From contig JAYUOV010000010.1 of the NCBI GenBank assembly GCA_043760535.1, forward strand, positions 1 to 21,073: a DNA stretch of 21,073 nt, given 5' to 3'. This stretch comes from JAZKFT01 sp043760535 (GTDB lineage Bacteria; Bacteroidota; Bacteroidia; Chitinophagales; Chitinophagaceae). Shown one piece after another: positions 15,511 through 21,073 of this stretch. The notes under the pieces were generated by a model that ran no database searches, was not told the DNA's origin, and was given only the letters and a program-made list of their open reading frames with translations. Positions within the stretch are counted from its first letter, which is position 1. Each line of letters starts with the position of its first letter. A program made the position numbers and the translations under genes.

Positions 15511-15640
15511 TGGGCGTTCCCCCGCCAAAAATACAAAGGCGGGGGCGGGCTTTTCGCTCCAATTTTTTTTGGCCACACAAGCACACCTTTAAAGGAAAGA
15601 GGCTTGGCCAAAAAAAGATTTCCACTACAATCCCTAACGC
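15511..15640 (+). repeat. Structured intergenic element with three-way-junction fold
   Basis: Three pairings nest cleanly. GCGTT (15514-15518) pairs with AACGC (15636-15640) as a closing stem. CCCCCGCC (15519-15526) pairs perfectly with GGCGGGGG (15538-15545). TTTTTTTGGCCA (15564-15575) pairs perfectly with 15605-15616, and its loop contains the palindrome CCTTTAAAGG (15586-15595). Between the arms lies CGGGCTTTTCGCTCC, and ATCCCTAACGC closes the element. I recall a gggcgtt...cgggctttccgct...atccctaacgc element as widespread in Bacteroidetes intergenic regions, but this was not checked. A 70-codon frame across it is most likely spurious. It may be a mobile repeat or a non-coding RNA. Confidence 0.6.
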
Positions 15641-15799
15641 AACTAGCAGCAGGGCCTTCCTACAATCATTGCATGCTGCATAGCTTTCATTCATTGGCCA
15701 TAGCTTGCCATTATTCATAACACAAAAAACGTTATCTCACTTCCAAATCATTTTACTTTATAAAAAAATGCCAATACTTTTACCTCTAAATTATACCAC

Positions 15800-16273
15800 A
15801 TGAAACCACTACTCTATACATGTATTACTATTCTGGGCATGATAGCTTTTGCCTGCAAAGAAGCCAACACTGGTAACCCAAGTAATGATGCCACTAAAAA
15901 AGTAATGACCAAAGAAGACAGTGCTTACAAAGAGGCATTGAGTATTCACGATGAAGTAATGCCCAAAATGGGCAAACTGATGGGGTACCAAAAAAGAGCA
16001 CAACAACGTTTGGATTCTGTGCTACAACTAATTAAGAAAAGCGGCCTTGCTGGTGCAAATGGATTTAAAACAAGGGTAGATACGCTAATGTTTGAATTAA
16101 AGCTTGCCGAAAAAGGCATGAACGACTGGATGGAAGGCTTTACCGCAGAACCAAAACTGCCCACCACCGAAGAACGCACTGCTTACTTTGAAGACCAGAA
16201 AGCGAAAGCACAAAAAATGAAAGAAAAGTTTTTTGCCGCACTTGATAAGGCTAAGAAAATGCTGGGAGAATAA
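15800..16273 (+). CDS. Small helical lipoprotein of unknown function
   Basis: The protein has 157 residues. The signal peptide ends in IAFAC with the lipidated Cys at 19, followed by a Ser/Asn/Thr-rich linker. The mature part is almost entirely helical and charged. It contains HDEVMPKMGKLMGYQKR, a middle LMFELKLAEKGMNDWMEGF segment and a Lys-rich C-terminal helix (DQKAKAQKMKEKFFAALDKA), consistent with a coiled-coil bundle. From memory, similar Bacteroidetes lipoproteins are sometimes mislabelled viral A-type inclusion protein; no function is established. It converges on argH with only 5 bp between the stop codons. Confidence 0.75.
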   Translation: MKPLLYTCITILGMIAFACKEANTGNPSNDATKKVMTKEDSAYKEALSIHDEVMPKMGKLMGYQKRAQQRLDSVLQLIKKSGLAGANGFKTRVDTLMFELKLAEKGMNDWMEGFTAEPKLPTTEERTAYFEDQKAKAQKMKEKFFAALDKAKKMLGE

Positions 16274-16278
16274 TTATG

Positions 16279-17577
16279 TTAGCTGAATTTCAACAATACT
16301 TTTTCCATCTCTTTACTAATTTCTTGGTTGCATAAATTACCTATGCTGCCTTCGTGTGTATGGTGCAGATGCTGGTAATTATAGGTAAATGTTCCTGCCT
16401 CTACATCTTTACCCACCTGCCTGTAAGCATCACGGTAGGTAATGCCTTTGTTCACCAGTTCATTCATGGCTTCTACGGTAAAAAGGTATTTGTATTTAAG
16501 GTCGTCGAGAATATTTTCTTTCACCTTCATATTACTTAGCATCAGTTGCATCATTTGCAGGCATGCCTTTAAATCTTCCATGGCAGGAAAGAGAATTTCC
16601 TTAGTCAATTGCATATCACGATGGTAACCACTTGGCAGGTTATTGATGAGCAACGTCAGTTCGTTTGGGGTGCTTTGTATGCGGTTGCACTTGGCCCTGA
16701 TGAGTTCAAAAACATCAGGGTTCTTTTTATGTGGCATAATACTGCTGCCCGTGGTAAGCTCGTTGGGGAAAGAAATGAAACCAAAATTCTGGTTCATATA
16801 CAGGCAGCAATCGTAGGCCAGTTTGCTTAGTGTGGCAGCAATATAGCTGATGCCGGTAGCCACCGATTTTTCTGTTTTGCCGCGGCTCATTTGTGCATAA
16901 ACGCTGTTCCAGTTAAGCGTTCCAAAACCCAGTAATTCAGTAGTACGTTTCCTGTTTAGTGGAAACGAAGAACCGTAACCAGCGCCACTTCCCAGCGGAT
17001 TTTTGTTTGTGATTTGATAAGTAGCTGCAAGCATTTCCAAATCATCTACCAGGCTTTCGGCATAAGCCCCAAGCCACATACCAAACGAAGATGGCATGGC
17101 TATTTGCAGGTGGGTATAGCCGGGCAATAGCTGGTTTTTATGTTGGTTACTTAGGGTAACAATGAGGTGGAACAATTGCTTTGTTTCATCTTTAATGCTC
17201 AGCACTTCGGCCTTCAGGTACAATTTAATATCCATTGCTACCTGATCGTTTCGGCTGCGGCCGGTATGTATTTTTTTACCGGCTTCGCCAATGCGTTCGG
17301 TAAGTAATAACTCCACATAGGAATGTATGTCTTCCACATCGTTGGGCAGTTGAAAACCGGCTACTGAAACTTCCTGCAAAATGATTTTTAGGGCAGCCTG
17401 CGCGGCTTCATTTTCTGCTGCCGTAAGCAAGCCAGCTTCGGTAAGCATCTGTACATGTGCCATAGAGCCTTGCACATCGTACGGCGCCAATACAGCATCA
17501 AATTCTTTGTCTTTGCCTACAGTAAATGCTTCTACTAATGCAGAGGTTGAGGTGGAGTCTTTTTGCCAGAGTTTCAT
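16279..17577 (-). CDS. argH: Argininosuccinate lyase
   Basis: The protein has 432 residues from ATG 17577 (MKLWQKD). A longer in-frame start at 17628 adds 17 unconserved residues and is not preferred. The fumarase/aspartase superfamily signature GSSIMPHKKN lies at residues 277-286 with the catalytic Ser at about 279. TGRSRNDQVAMD and GYTHLQIAMPSSFG carry the other active-site regions. It cleaves argininosuccinate to arginine and fumarate, the last step of arginine synthesis, in the cytoplasm as a tetramer. It lies 217 bp downstream of the M20 deacylase gene and is the last arginine gene in this window. Confidence 0.95.
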   Translation of the reverse strand: MKLWQKDSTSTSALVEAFTVGKDKEFDAVLAPYDVQGSMAHVQMLTEAGLLTAAENEAAQAALKIILQEVSVAGFQLPNDVEDIHSYVELLLTERIGEAGKKIHTGRSRNDQVAMDIKLYLKAEVLSIKDETKQLFHLIVTLSNQHKNQLLPGYTHLQIAMPSSFGMWLGAYAESLVDDLEMLAATYQITNKNPLGSGAGYGSSFPLNRKRTTELLGFGTLNWNSVYAQMSRGKTEKSVATGISYIAATLSKLAYDCCLYMNQNFGFISFPNELTTGSSIMPHKKNPDVFELIRAKCNRIQSTPNELTLLINNLPSGYHRDMQLTKEILFPAMEDLKACLQMMQLMLSNMKVKENILDDLKYKYLFTVEAMNELVNKGITYRDAYRQVGKDVEAGTFTYNYQHLHHTHEGSIGNLCNQEISKEMEKVLLKFS

Positions 17578-17794
17578 GTTAGTTGGTATTTGTCGGCTTG
17601 CTTGTAATAATCTGGTTTTATCATGCATTTATCCCCAAATGCTTTGGCAGAAAGTTGAATATTATATGATGGGTTCCCCATGTTTGTAAAAGTTCAATAA
17701 TGGTGTACTGATGAATGGAGCGTCGCCAATGTGGCCCAATCAAGGATATGATGCTGGTCTCCAAAAAATCAATACCTCTATACTGGCAACTTTC

Positions 17795-18934
17795 TTACAT
17801 AATCTTTTCAATCAGTTTGATATAGGTGTCAATTCCTTCTTCTATTTCATTAAGATAAATAAACTCATCTGCCGTATGGCTTCTGGCACTATCGCCAGGC
17901 CCCATTTTCAAAGTGCAGAAAGGCATTAGTGCCTTATCACTTGTAGTTGGAGAACCGTAATATCCACGGCCCAACGCCATGCCTGCTTTTACGATAATAT
18001 GGTCAAGTGGTGTGGAGGTGCTCTTCATCCTGGTGGTGCGTGGCTTAAACTGGCTTTGCAGGTTTTGCTTCAGTTCGTCCAGTATTTCTTCAAAAGTGTA
18101 TAGCTCATTTACACGAACATCTATTACAAACTTGCATTGTGCCGGCACCACGTTGTGTTGTTTGTTATCGGTGTCAATAACCGTTACCGTCATTTTACTT
18201 TCGCCCAGCAACGGGCTTATTTTTTCGAACTGATAATTCCGTATCCAGTTGATATCATTCATGGCTATGTAGAGTGCATTTATACCTTCTTTACGTGCCG
18301 CATGGCCCGCCTTTCCGTTTGCAATACAGTCTATCACCATCAGGCCACGTTCGGCCACGGCCATCTCTAGTTTTGTAGGTTCGCCCACAATACCAAACTC
18401 AATGGCTCCGAGGTATGGCAGCACCAGTTCTATGCCATTTACCCCGCTAATTTCCTCTTCGGCACTTGCAGCAAATACCACATTGTAAGTAAGGTTTTCT
18501 TGCTCGTAAAAATGTAGAAAAGTAGCAATAAGCGACACTAGGCAACCACCTGCATCGTTACTGCCAAGGCCAAACAATTTACCATCTTTTTCTATTGGTG
18601 TAAATGGATCCATGGTATAGCCTTTGTTTGGCTTTACCGTATCGTGGTGGCTGTTTAGCAATATGCTTTGCTTTTCTACATCATAGTGCTTATTTTTTGC
18701 ATAAATATTATTACCCACCCTCGCAAACGGGATATTCCGCTCTGCAAAAAAGGCACAGATAATTTCAGCTGTATCATTTTCTTCTTTAGAAAATGAAGGG
18801 GTGGCAATTAGTTGCTTAAGTAACGCAGTTGCATCCGAATATAGTTGCCTCCTGTTCACTAATTCAGTATTGGCCGGAACAAAGGAGATACCTGTATGCT
18901 GCTTGATACTTTCTTCATTCATATCTGTTAACAT
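17795..18934 (-). CDS. M20 family N-acyl-ornithine deacylase (ArgE/DapE-like)
   Basis: The protein has 379 residues. The dizinc ligands are visible: H96 and D98 in NSHHDTV, bridging D127 in GSNDAGG, E160/E161 in SAEEEISG, E185 in GEPT and H353 in SHTADEF. The lid/dimer region with GKAGHAARKEG lies between. The family hydrolyses N-acyl amino acids; here the operon context points to removal of the acetyl or succinyl group from N-acyl-ornithine or N-acyl-citrulline. Bacteroidetes that use the carbamoyltransferase branch act on N-acyl-citrulline. It starts 6 bp after the argB stop, so translation is probably coupled. A DapE role in lysine synthesis cannot be excluded on sequence alone. Confidence 0.88.
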   Translation of the reverse strand: MLTDMNEESIKQHTGISFVPANTELVNRRQLYSDATALLKQLIATPSFSKEENDTAEIICAFFAERNIPFARVGNNIYAKNKHYDVEKQSILLNSHHDTVKPNKGYTMDPFTPIEKDGKLFGLGSNDAGGCLVSLIATFLHFYEQENLTYNVVFAASAEEEISGVNGIELVLPYLGAIEFGIVGEPTKLEMAVAERGLMVIDCIANGKAGHAARKEGINALYIAMNDINWIRNYQFEKISPLLGESKMTVTVIDTDNKQHNVVPAQCKFVIDVRVNELYTFEEILDELKQNLQSQFKPRTTRMKSTSTPLDHIIVKAGMALGRGYYGSPTTSDKALMPFCTLKMGPGDSARSHTADEFIYLNEIEEGIDTYIKLIEKIM

Positions 18935-18940
18935 AATATA

Positions 18941-20164
18941 TTAATCTTGGGTTATAGTTGTACCGGATGTGCCGGCTATTAGGTTTTGTAATTGTTCTGC
19001 CTTGCCAATAATTACCTTGCCCACTCCACTATTGAGTGCAGCAAAAGCATTGTCAAGTTTAGGTATCATACCTGCGAATATTTTTTGTTCAACTTTTAAC
19101 TGATGGTAGTACTCAGGTTTGATGCTTGAGATAACGGTGGCATCATCATTTGCATCAAGTAATACACCGCTTTTTTCAAAAGAATAAATAAGGCTTACAT
19201 CGTACAAGCTGGCTAATGCTTTTGCTGTTTCCTGTGCAATGGTATCGGCATTGGTGTTCAGCAACTGCCCCTCTTTATTATGGGTGATGGGCGATAGGAT
19301 GACGCTGAAACCATGATCCAAAAAGATTTGCAGCAGACTGCTGTTGATTGTATGTACATCACCGGCAAAGCCATAATTAATGCCCCCAACCCCTAAATGG
19401 GAGTTAGCACCACGTTTATGTGCCTGAATTACATTACCATCGGCACCACATAATCCAATGGCGTTGCAGCCTTGTGCCTGTAACTGTGCTACAATATTTT
19501 TATTGATATAACCGGCGTACACCATCGTTACCACCTTCAGTGTTTCAGCATCGGTAATCCTTCTGCCATCTACCATTTGCTGCTGTATACCCATGGCTTC
19601 TGCTATACGGGTGGCCAGCTTTCCACCACCATGCACCAAAATTTTTTTGCCTTTAATGGCAGCAAAATCTTTTAGGAACGATGACAGCTTTGCTTCATCA
19701 TCAATGATGTTGCCGCCGATTTTAATAACTGACAAAGCTTCTTTTTGCCCACGGTCCCCTAAAGGGGTGCCTCTGTGCAGCAGGGGGTGGTCTTGTTGCA
19801 GGTTGTGGATAGTGTTTTCGATTTGTTTTATTGCGTCGGGAAGGTTATTAAATATCACTTCATTAGAAAAACGAAGTACTGTTATACCCAATTCTCTTAT
19901 CCTATTTTCTCTTGCCGCATTATTTATTTTTACATCCTCATTATCGTGTGCGCCTCCATCCAATTCTATTACCAATTTTAAAGAATGGCAATAAAAACCT
20001 GTCACATATTTTTCTATTGCATGTTGTCTTCTGAACTTAATATTCCAGTCGTTCATTTTAAGATAACCCCACAAAGCAGTTTCAGCAGGAGTTGTGTTAA
20101 GTCGTAACAACTCTGCCTTTTTCATTATTAAATGACTTGCTCCATAGTACATGTTATCACCCAT
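18941..20164 (-). CDS. argB: DUF559 (Vsr-like endonuclease) domain fused in frame to acetylglutamate kinase
   Basis: One open frame of 407 codons. Residues 1-124 are a DUF559 domain with FRRQH (44-48), GFYCHSLKLVIELDGG (56-71), H73 and an ITVLRFSNEVIF segment. The usual Asp before FYC is Gly56. Residues 125-142 (HPLLHRGTPLGDRGQKE) are translated from an inverted repeat. Residues 144-407 are a complete ArgB of normal length, with KIGGN (148-152), LVHGGGK, ADTIAQETAKAL and GMIPKLDNAFAALNSGVGKV. ArgB phosphorylates N-acetyl- (or N-succinyl-) glutamate. A TTG at 19735 could start a free kinase. The kinase core also has a GANSHLGVGG stretch where relatives have about five residues. The kinase is surely needed; whether the fusion protein is made is unknown. 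Confidence 0.88.
   Translation of the reverse strand: MGDNMYYGASHLIMKKAELLRLNTTPAETALWGYLKMNDWNIKFRRQHAIEKYVTGFYCHSLKLVIELDGGAHDNEDVKINNAARENRIRELGITVLRFSNEVIFNNLPDAIKQIENTIHNLQQDHPLLHRGTPLGDRGQKEALSVIKIGGNIIDDEAKLSSFLKDFAAIKGKKILVHGGGKLATRIAEAMGIQQQMVDGRRITDAETLKVVTMVYAGYINKNIVAQLQAQGCNAIGLCGADGNVIQAHKRGANSHLGVGGINYGFAGDVHTINSSLLQIFLDHGFSVILSPITHNKEGQLLNTNADTIAQETAKALASLYDVSLIYSFEKSGVLLDANDDATVISSIKPEYYHQLKVEQKIFAGMIPKLDNAFAALNSGVGKVIIGKAEQLQNLIAGTSGTTITQD
19382..19408. repeat. Degenerate CCCCT-NN-AGGGG palindrome inside the argB core
   Basis: On the plus strand GCCCCCAACCCCTAAATGGG begins at 19382. The core CCCCTAAATGGG (19390-19401) is one base from CCCCT-NN-AGGGG, and flanking AAC/GTT also pair. 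It is read in frame as NSHLGVGG just before INYGF, a place where ArgB homologs, from memory, are about five residues shorter. This suggests an old in-frame insertion that has begun to decay. Confidence 0.5.
19741..19790. repeat. Left terminal inverted repeat of the DUF559 element
   Basis: This 50-bp arm matches the reverse complement of 20231-20280 at 44 of 50 positions without gaps, including 32 consecutive identical bases (19752-19783). It contains CCCCTAAAGGGG (19756-19767). It is translated as part of the linker between the DUF559 and ArgB domains. Confidence 0.9.
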
Positions 20165-20230
20165 AAATTGAAGTCTGTTTTAAATTTAAGCTATTACCAT
20201 TGCCATTCATTTGGGTAATCAGATTATTAT

Positions 20231-20280
20231 CAGCCCACTGCTGCACAGAGGCACCCCTTTAGGGGACCGGAGGCAAAAAA
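20231..20280. repeat. Right terminal inverted repeat of the DUF559 element
   Basis: This is the inverted partner of 19741-19790 (perfect block 20238-20269), containing CCCCTTTAGGGG (20254-20265). It lies 5 bp beyond the argF' stop codon and upstream of the DUF559 start at 20164. In the operon mRNA it could pair with the left arm across the whole DUF559 ORF. Confidence 0.9.
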
Positions 20281-20282
20281 GG

Positions 20283-20285
20283 CAT
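20283..20285 (-). other. Orphaned native argB start codon
   Basis: ATG directly abuts the argF' stop (ACT-TAA-ATG), the tight spacing expected for coupled operon genes. The frame it opens ends after eight codons inside the inverted repeat. Its best explanation is the former argB start, now separated from argB by the inserted unit. Confidence 0.55.
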
Positions 20286-21073
20286 TTAAGTACTTCTCAA
20301 TATCTCACTCAGCACCGCCTGTGCCGCCCACACCCTGTTCCCGGCTTCCTGTGTTACAAGGCTATTTGGCCCGTCGAGTATTTCATCGCTCAGCTCCACA
20401 TTGCGGCGAACGGGCAGGCAATGCATCACTTTGGCCCCGCCGTTTGCAGGGTTTGTTAAAGCCAACTTTTCGTTGGTGAGCATCCACGCCGGGTCGTTCG
20501 TGTATATTTTGCCATAGTCTTTATAGGTACTCCAGTTTTTTACATATACAAAATCGGCATCTACTAAAGCTTCATTTTGGTTATGGGTAATGGTAGCACC
20601 TTTGGTAAATTTTTCATCCAGTTCATAATCCTCTGGGTGGGTGATTACAAAATCTGCTTCGCCCCAGGCATTTACCCATTGGGCAAAACTATTGGCTACG
20701 CATTGCGGTAGTGGCTTTACATGTGGCGCCCAGGTAAGGACTACCTTAGGCCTGCCCCCTCCGCCCCCTGTAGGGGAAACTAGACGCCGATGTTCTACTA
20801 TCGTTATAATATCAGTAAGCGATTGCAGTGGGTGTAGCGTGGCACTTTCAAGGCTTACTACCGGAATACCGGCATATTTTATAAACTGGTTAATGTACAA
20901 TTCACTGTAATCGTCTTCACGATTTTTTAAAGATGGAAAGGTTCGGATAGCCAGTATATCAAAATATTTTCCAAAGATGGGAGCGGCATCTTTTACATGT
21001 TCCACTGAATTACCGCTCATGATCGCTTCCTCTTCGAATTCCAGTTGCCAACCTTCGCTTCCAACATTGAAAA
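20286..21073 (-). CDS. argF': N-succinylornithine-type carbamoyltransferase (ArgF'), 5' end outside the window
   Basis: The frame is open from the window edge (21073) through 262 codons to TAA at 20286-20288. Recognisable parts are EHVKDAAPIFGKYFD, FIKYAGIPVVSLESATLHPL, RPKVVLTWAPH, DFVITHPEDYELD, VYVKNWS and the signature HCLPVRRN. It matches the Bacteroidetes acyl-ornithine carbamoyltransferase rather than classical OTC. The residue before EH in GNSVEH is Val, where acetyl-specific enzymes have Glu and the Bacteroides succinyl enzyme has Pro (from memory), favouring succinylornithine. An extra LVSPTGGGGG stretch before RPKVVLTW is encoded by a palindromic repeat. It is the first gene of the visible operon; the N-terminal carbamoyl phosphate site is not in the window. 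Confidence 0.9.
   Translation of the reverse strand, partial: FNVGSEGWQLEFEEEAIMSGNSVEHVKDAAPIFGKYFDILAIRTFPSLKNREDDYSELYINQFIKYAGIPVVSLESATLHPLQSLTDIITIVEHRRLVSPTGGGGGRPKVVLTWAPHVKPLPQCVANSFAQWVNAWGEADFVITHPEDYELDEKFTKGATITHNQNEALVDADFVYVKNWSTYKDYGKIYTNDPAWMLTNEKLALTNPANGGAKVMHCLPVRRNVELSDEILDGPNSLVTQEAGNRVWAAQAVLSEILRST
20755..20784. repeat. CCCCT-NN-AGGGG palindrome inserted in frame in argF'
   Basis: On the plus strand GCCCCCTCCGCCCCCTGTAG continues into GGGAAACTAG, with the perfect core CCCCTGTAGGGG at 20765-20776. It encodes LVSPTGGGGG immediately before the conserved RPKVVLTW. Relatives have only one or two residues between the preceding helix and RPK, so about eight extra codons are present with the frame kept. 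It has the same core as the two inverted repeats of the DUF559 unit. Confidence 0.65.

Larger units (their letters stand above)
15325..15799. other. Intergenic region between ispD and the small lipoprotein
   Basis: This 475-bp stretch contains the weak ispD terminator (15331-15357) and the structured element (15511-15640). No gene is supported. Just before the lipoprotein gene, TACTTTTA (near 15774) is one base from the -7 consensus but has no partner TTG. Confidence 0.5.
19741..20280 (-). mobile_element. DUF559 mobile unit with 50-bp terminal inverted repeats, inserted at the 5' end of argB
   Basis: The unit is about 540 bp, bounded by the two inverted repeats, with one DUF559 ORF between them. 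Just outside the right arm, the argF' stop TAA is immediately followed by ATG (20285-20283), which reads only a few codons into the repeat before a stop. Just outside the left arm, argB resumes with GAA-GCT-TTG-TCA. Joining ATG-CC to the left flank with one A between gives ATG-CCA-GAA-GCT-TTG, an ordinary ArgB start. That argues the unit split argB after its second codon, with the junction blurred by runs of A/T. No target-site duplication is evident. No transposase is present, so mobilisation must come from DUF559 itself or in trans. Confidence 0.75.

Noticed and set aside
15508..15720. 70-codon plus-strand frame across the intergenic element
   Set aside because: It reads straight through the paired stems and palindromes, has low-complexity GGGG and basic stretches, and no recognisable domain or start signal. 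The structured element explains the sequence better.
17629..17700. Short hairpin-like text around ATGGGTTCCCCATG upstream of argH
   Set aside because: It is a short imperfect palindrome without a T run or a conserved position. Too weak to call an operator or terminator.
17578..17794. Possible remnant gene between the M20 deacylase and argH
   Set aside because: All minus-strand frames are short and broken by stops, and none gave a recognisable protein. A 9-bp inverted repeat (AGAAAGTTG/CAACTTTCT) is probably chance.
1..21073. CRISPR arrays, tRNA or rRNA genes, and transposase genes
   Set aside because: No regularly spaced direct repeats, cloverleaf-like or rRNA sequence, or transposase ORF were seen by eye on either strand. 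A dedicated search was not possible.

Overview
The window looks like a chromosomal segment of a Bacteroidetes bacterium, probably close to the Chitinophagaceae. The evidence is an AT-rich base composition, several matches to the Bacteroidetes promoter -7 box TAnnTTTG, weak or absent Shine-Dalgarno sequences, DUF4230 proteins, a PchR-like AraC regulator, lipoproteins, and an arginine operon with the Bacteroidetes-type carbamoyltransferase (N-succinylornithine class). The genus is inferred, not shown.

Layout. 1-605 (-) is the N-terminal two hundred residues of a secreted Asp-box (YCF48/BNR-like) protein that runs off the window. 1101-4844 and 6805-9672 (+) are two paralogous SNF2/RapA-type ATPases; the first has two SWIM zinc fingers. 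Between them sits a GH128-like glycosidase lipoprotein (5370-6560) with a perfect 15-bp terminator hairpin. About 60 bp just downstream of the first helicase (4955-5021) is a decayed copy of the start of the second helicase gene, so this locus has been rearranged. 9840-10163 is a doubtful small ORF. An AraC regulator (-, 10244-11179) and a secreted M28 peptidase with a PDZ domain (+, 11371-13029) are divergent. Two DUF4230 genes follow (-), then ispD (+). A stretch of about 475 bp without genes contains a structured intergenic element (15511-15640). Next is a small lipoprotein gene (+).

The right end (16279-21073, all -) is arginine biosynthesis, transcribed argF' -> argB -> argE-like -> argH. 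It converts N-acyl-glutamate to the acyl-phosphate (ArgB), carbamoylates N-acyl-ornithine (ArgF'), removes the acyl group (M20 hydrolase) and releases arginine (ArgH).

The most striking feature is in this operon. A unit of about 540 bp (19741-20280), with near-perfect 50-bp terminal inverted repeats, carries a DUF559 (Vsr-like endonuclease) ORF and lies between the argF' stop and the argB catalytic core. It is fused in frame to ArgB. An orphaned ATG abutting the argF' stop codon (20283-20285) appears to be the original argB start, now cut off from its gene. Both inverted repeats contain a CCCCT-NN-AGGGG palindrome. The same palindrome occurs as an extra in-frame stretch inside argF' (20765-20776), and a one-mismatch copy lies inside the argB core (19390-19401). 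This fits a palindromic repeat family, possibly mobilised by or associated with DUF559 proteins, that inserts into coding sequence without breaking the frame. The DUF559 domain here has Gly where the family normally has its metal-binding Asp, so it may be catalytically dead.
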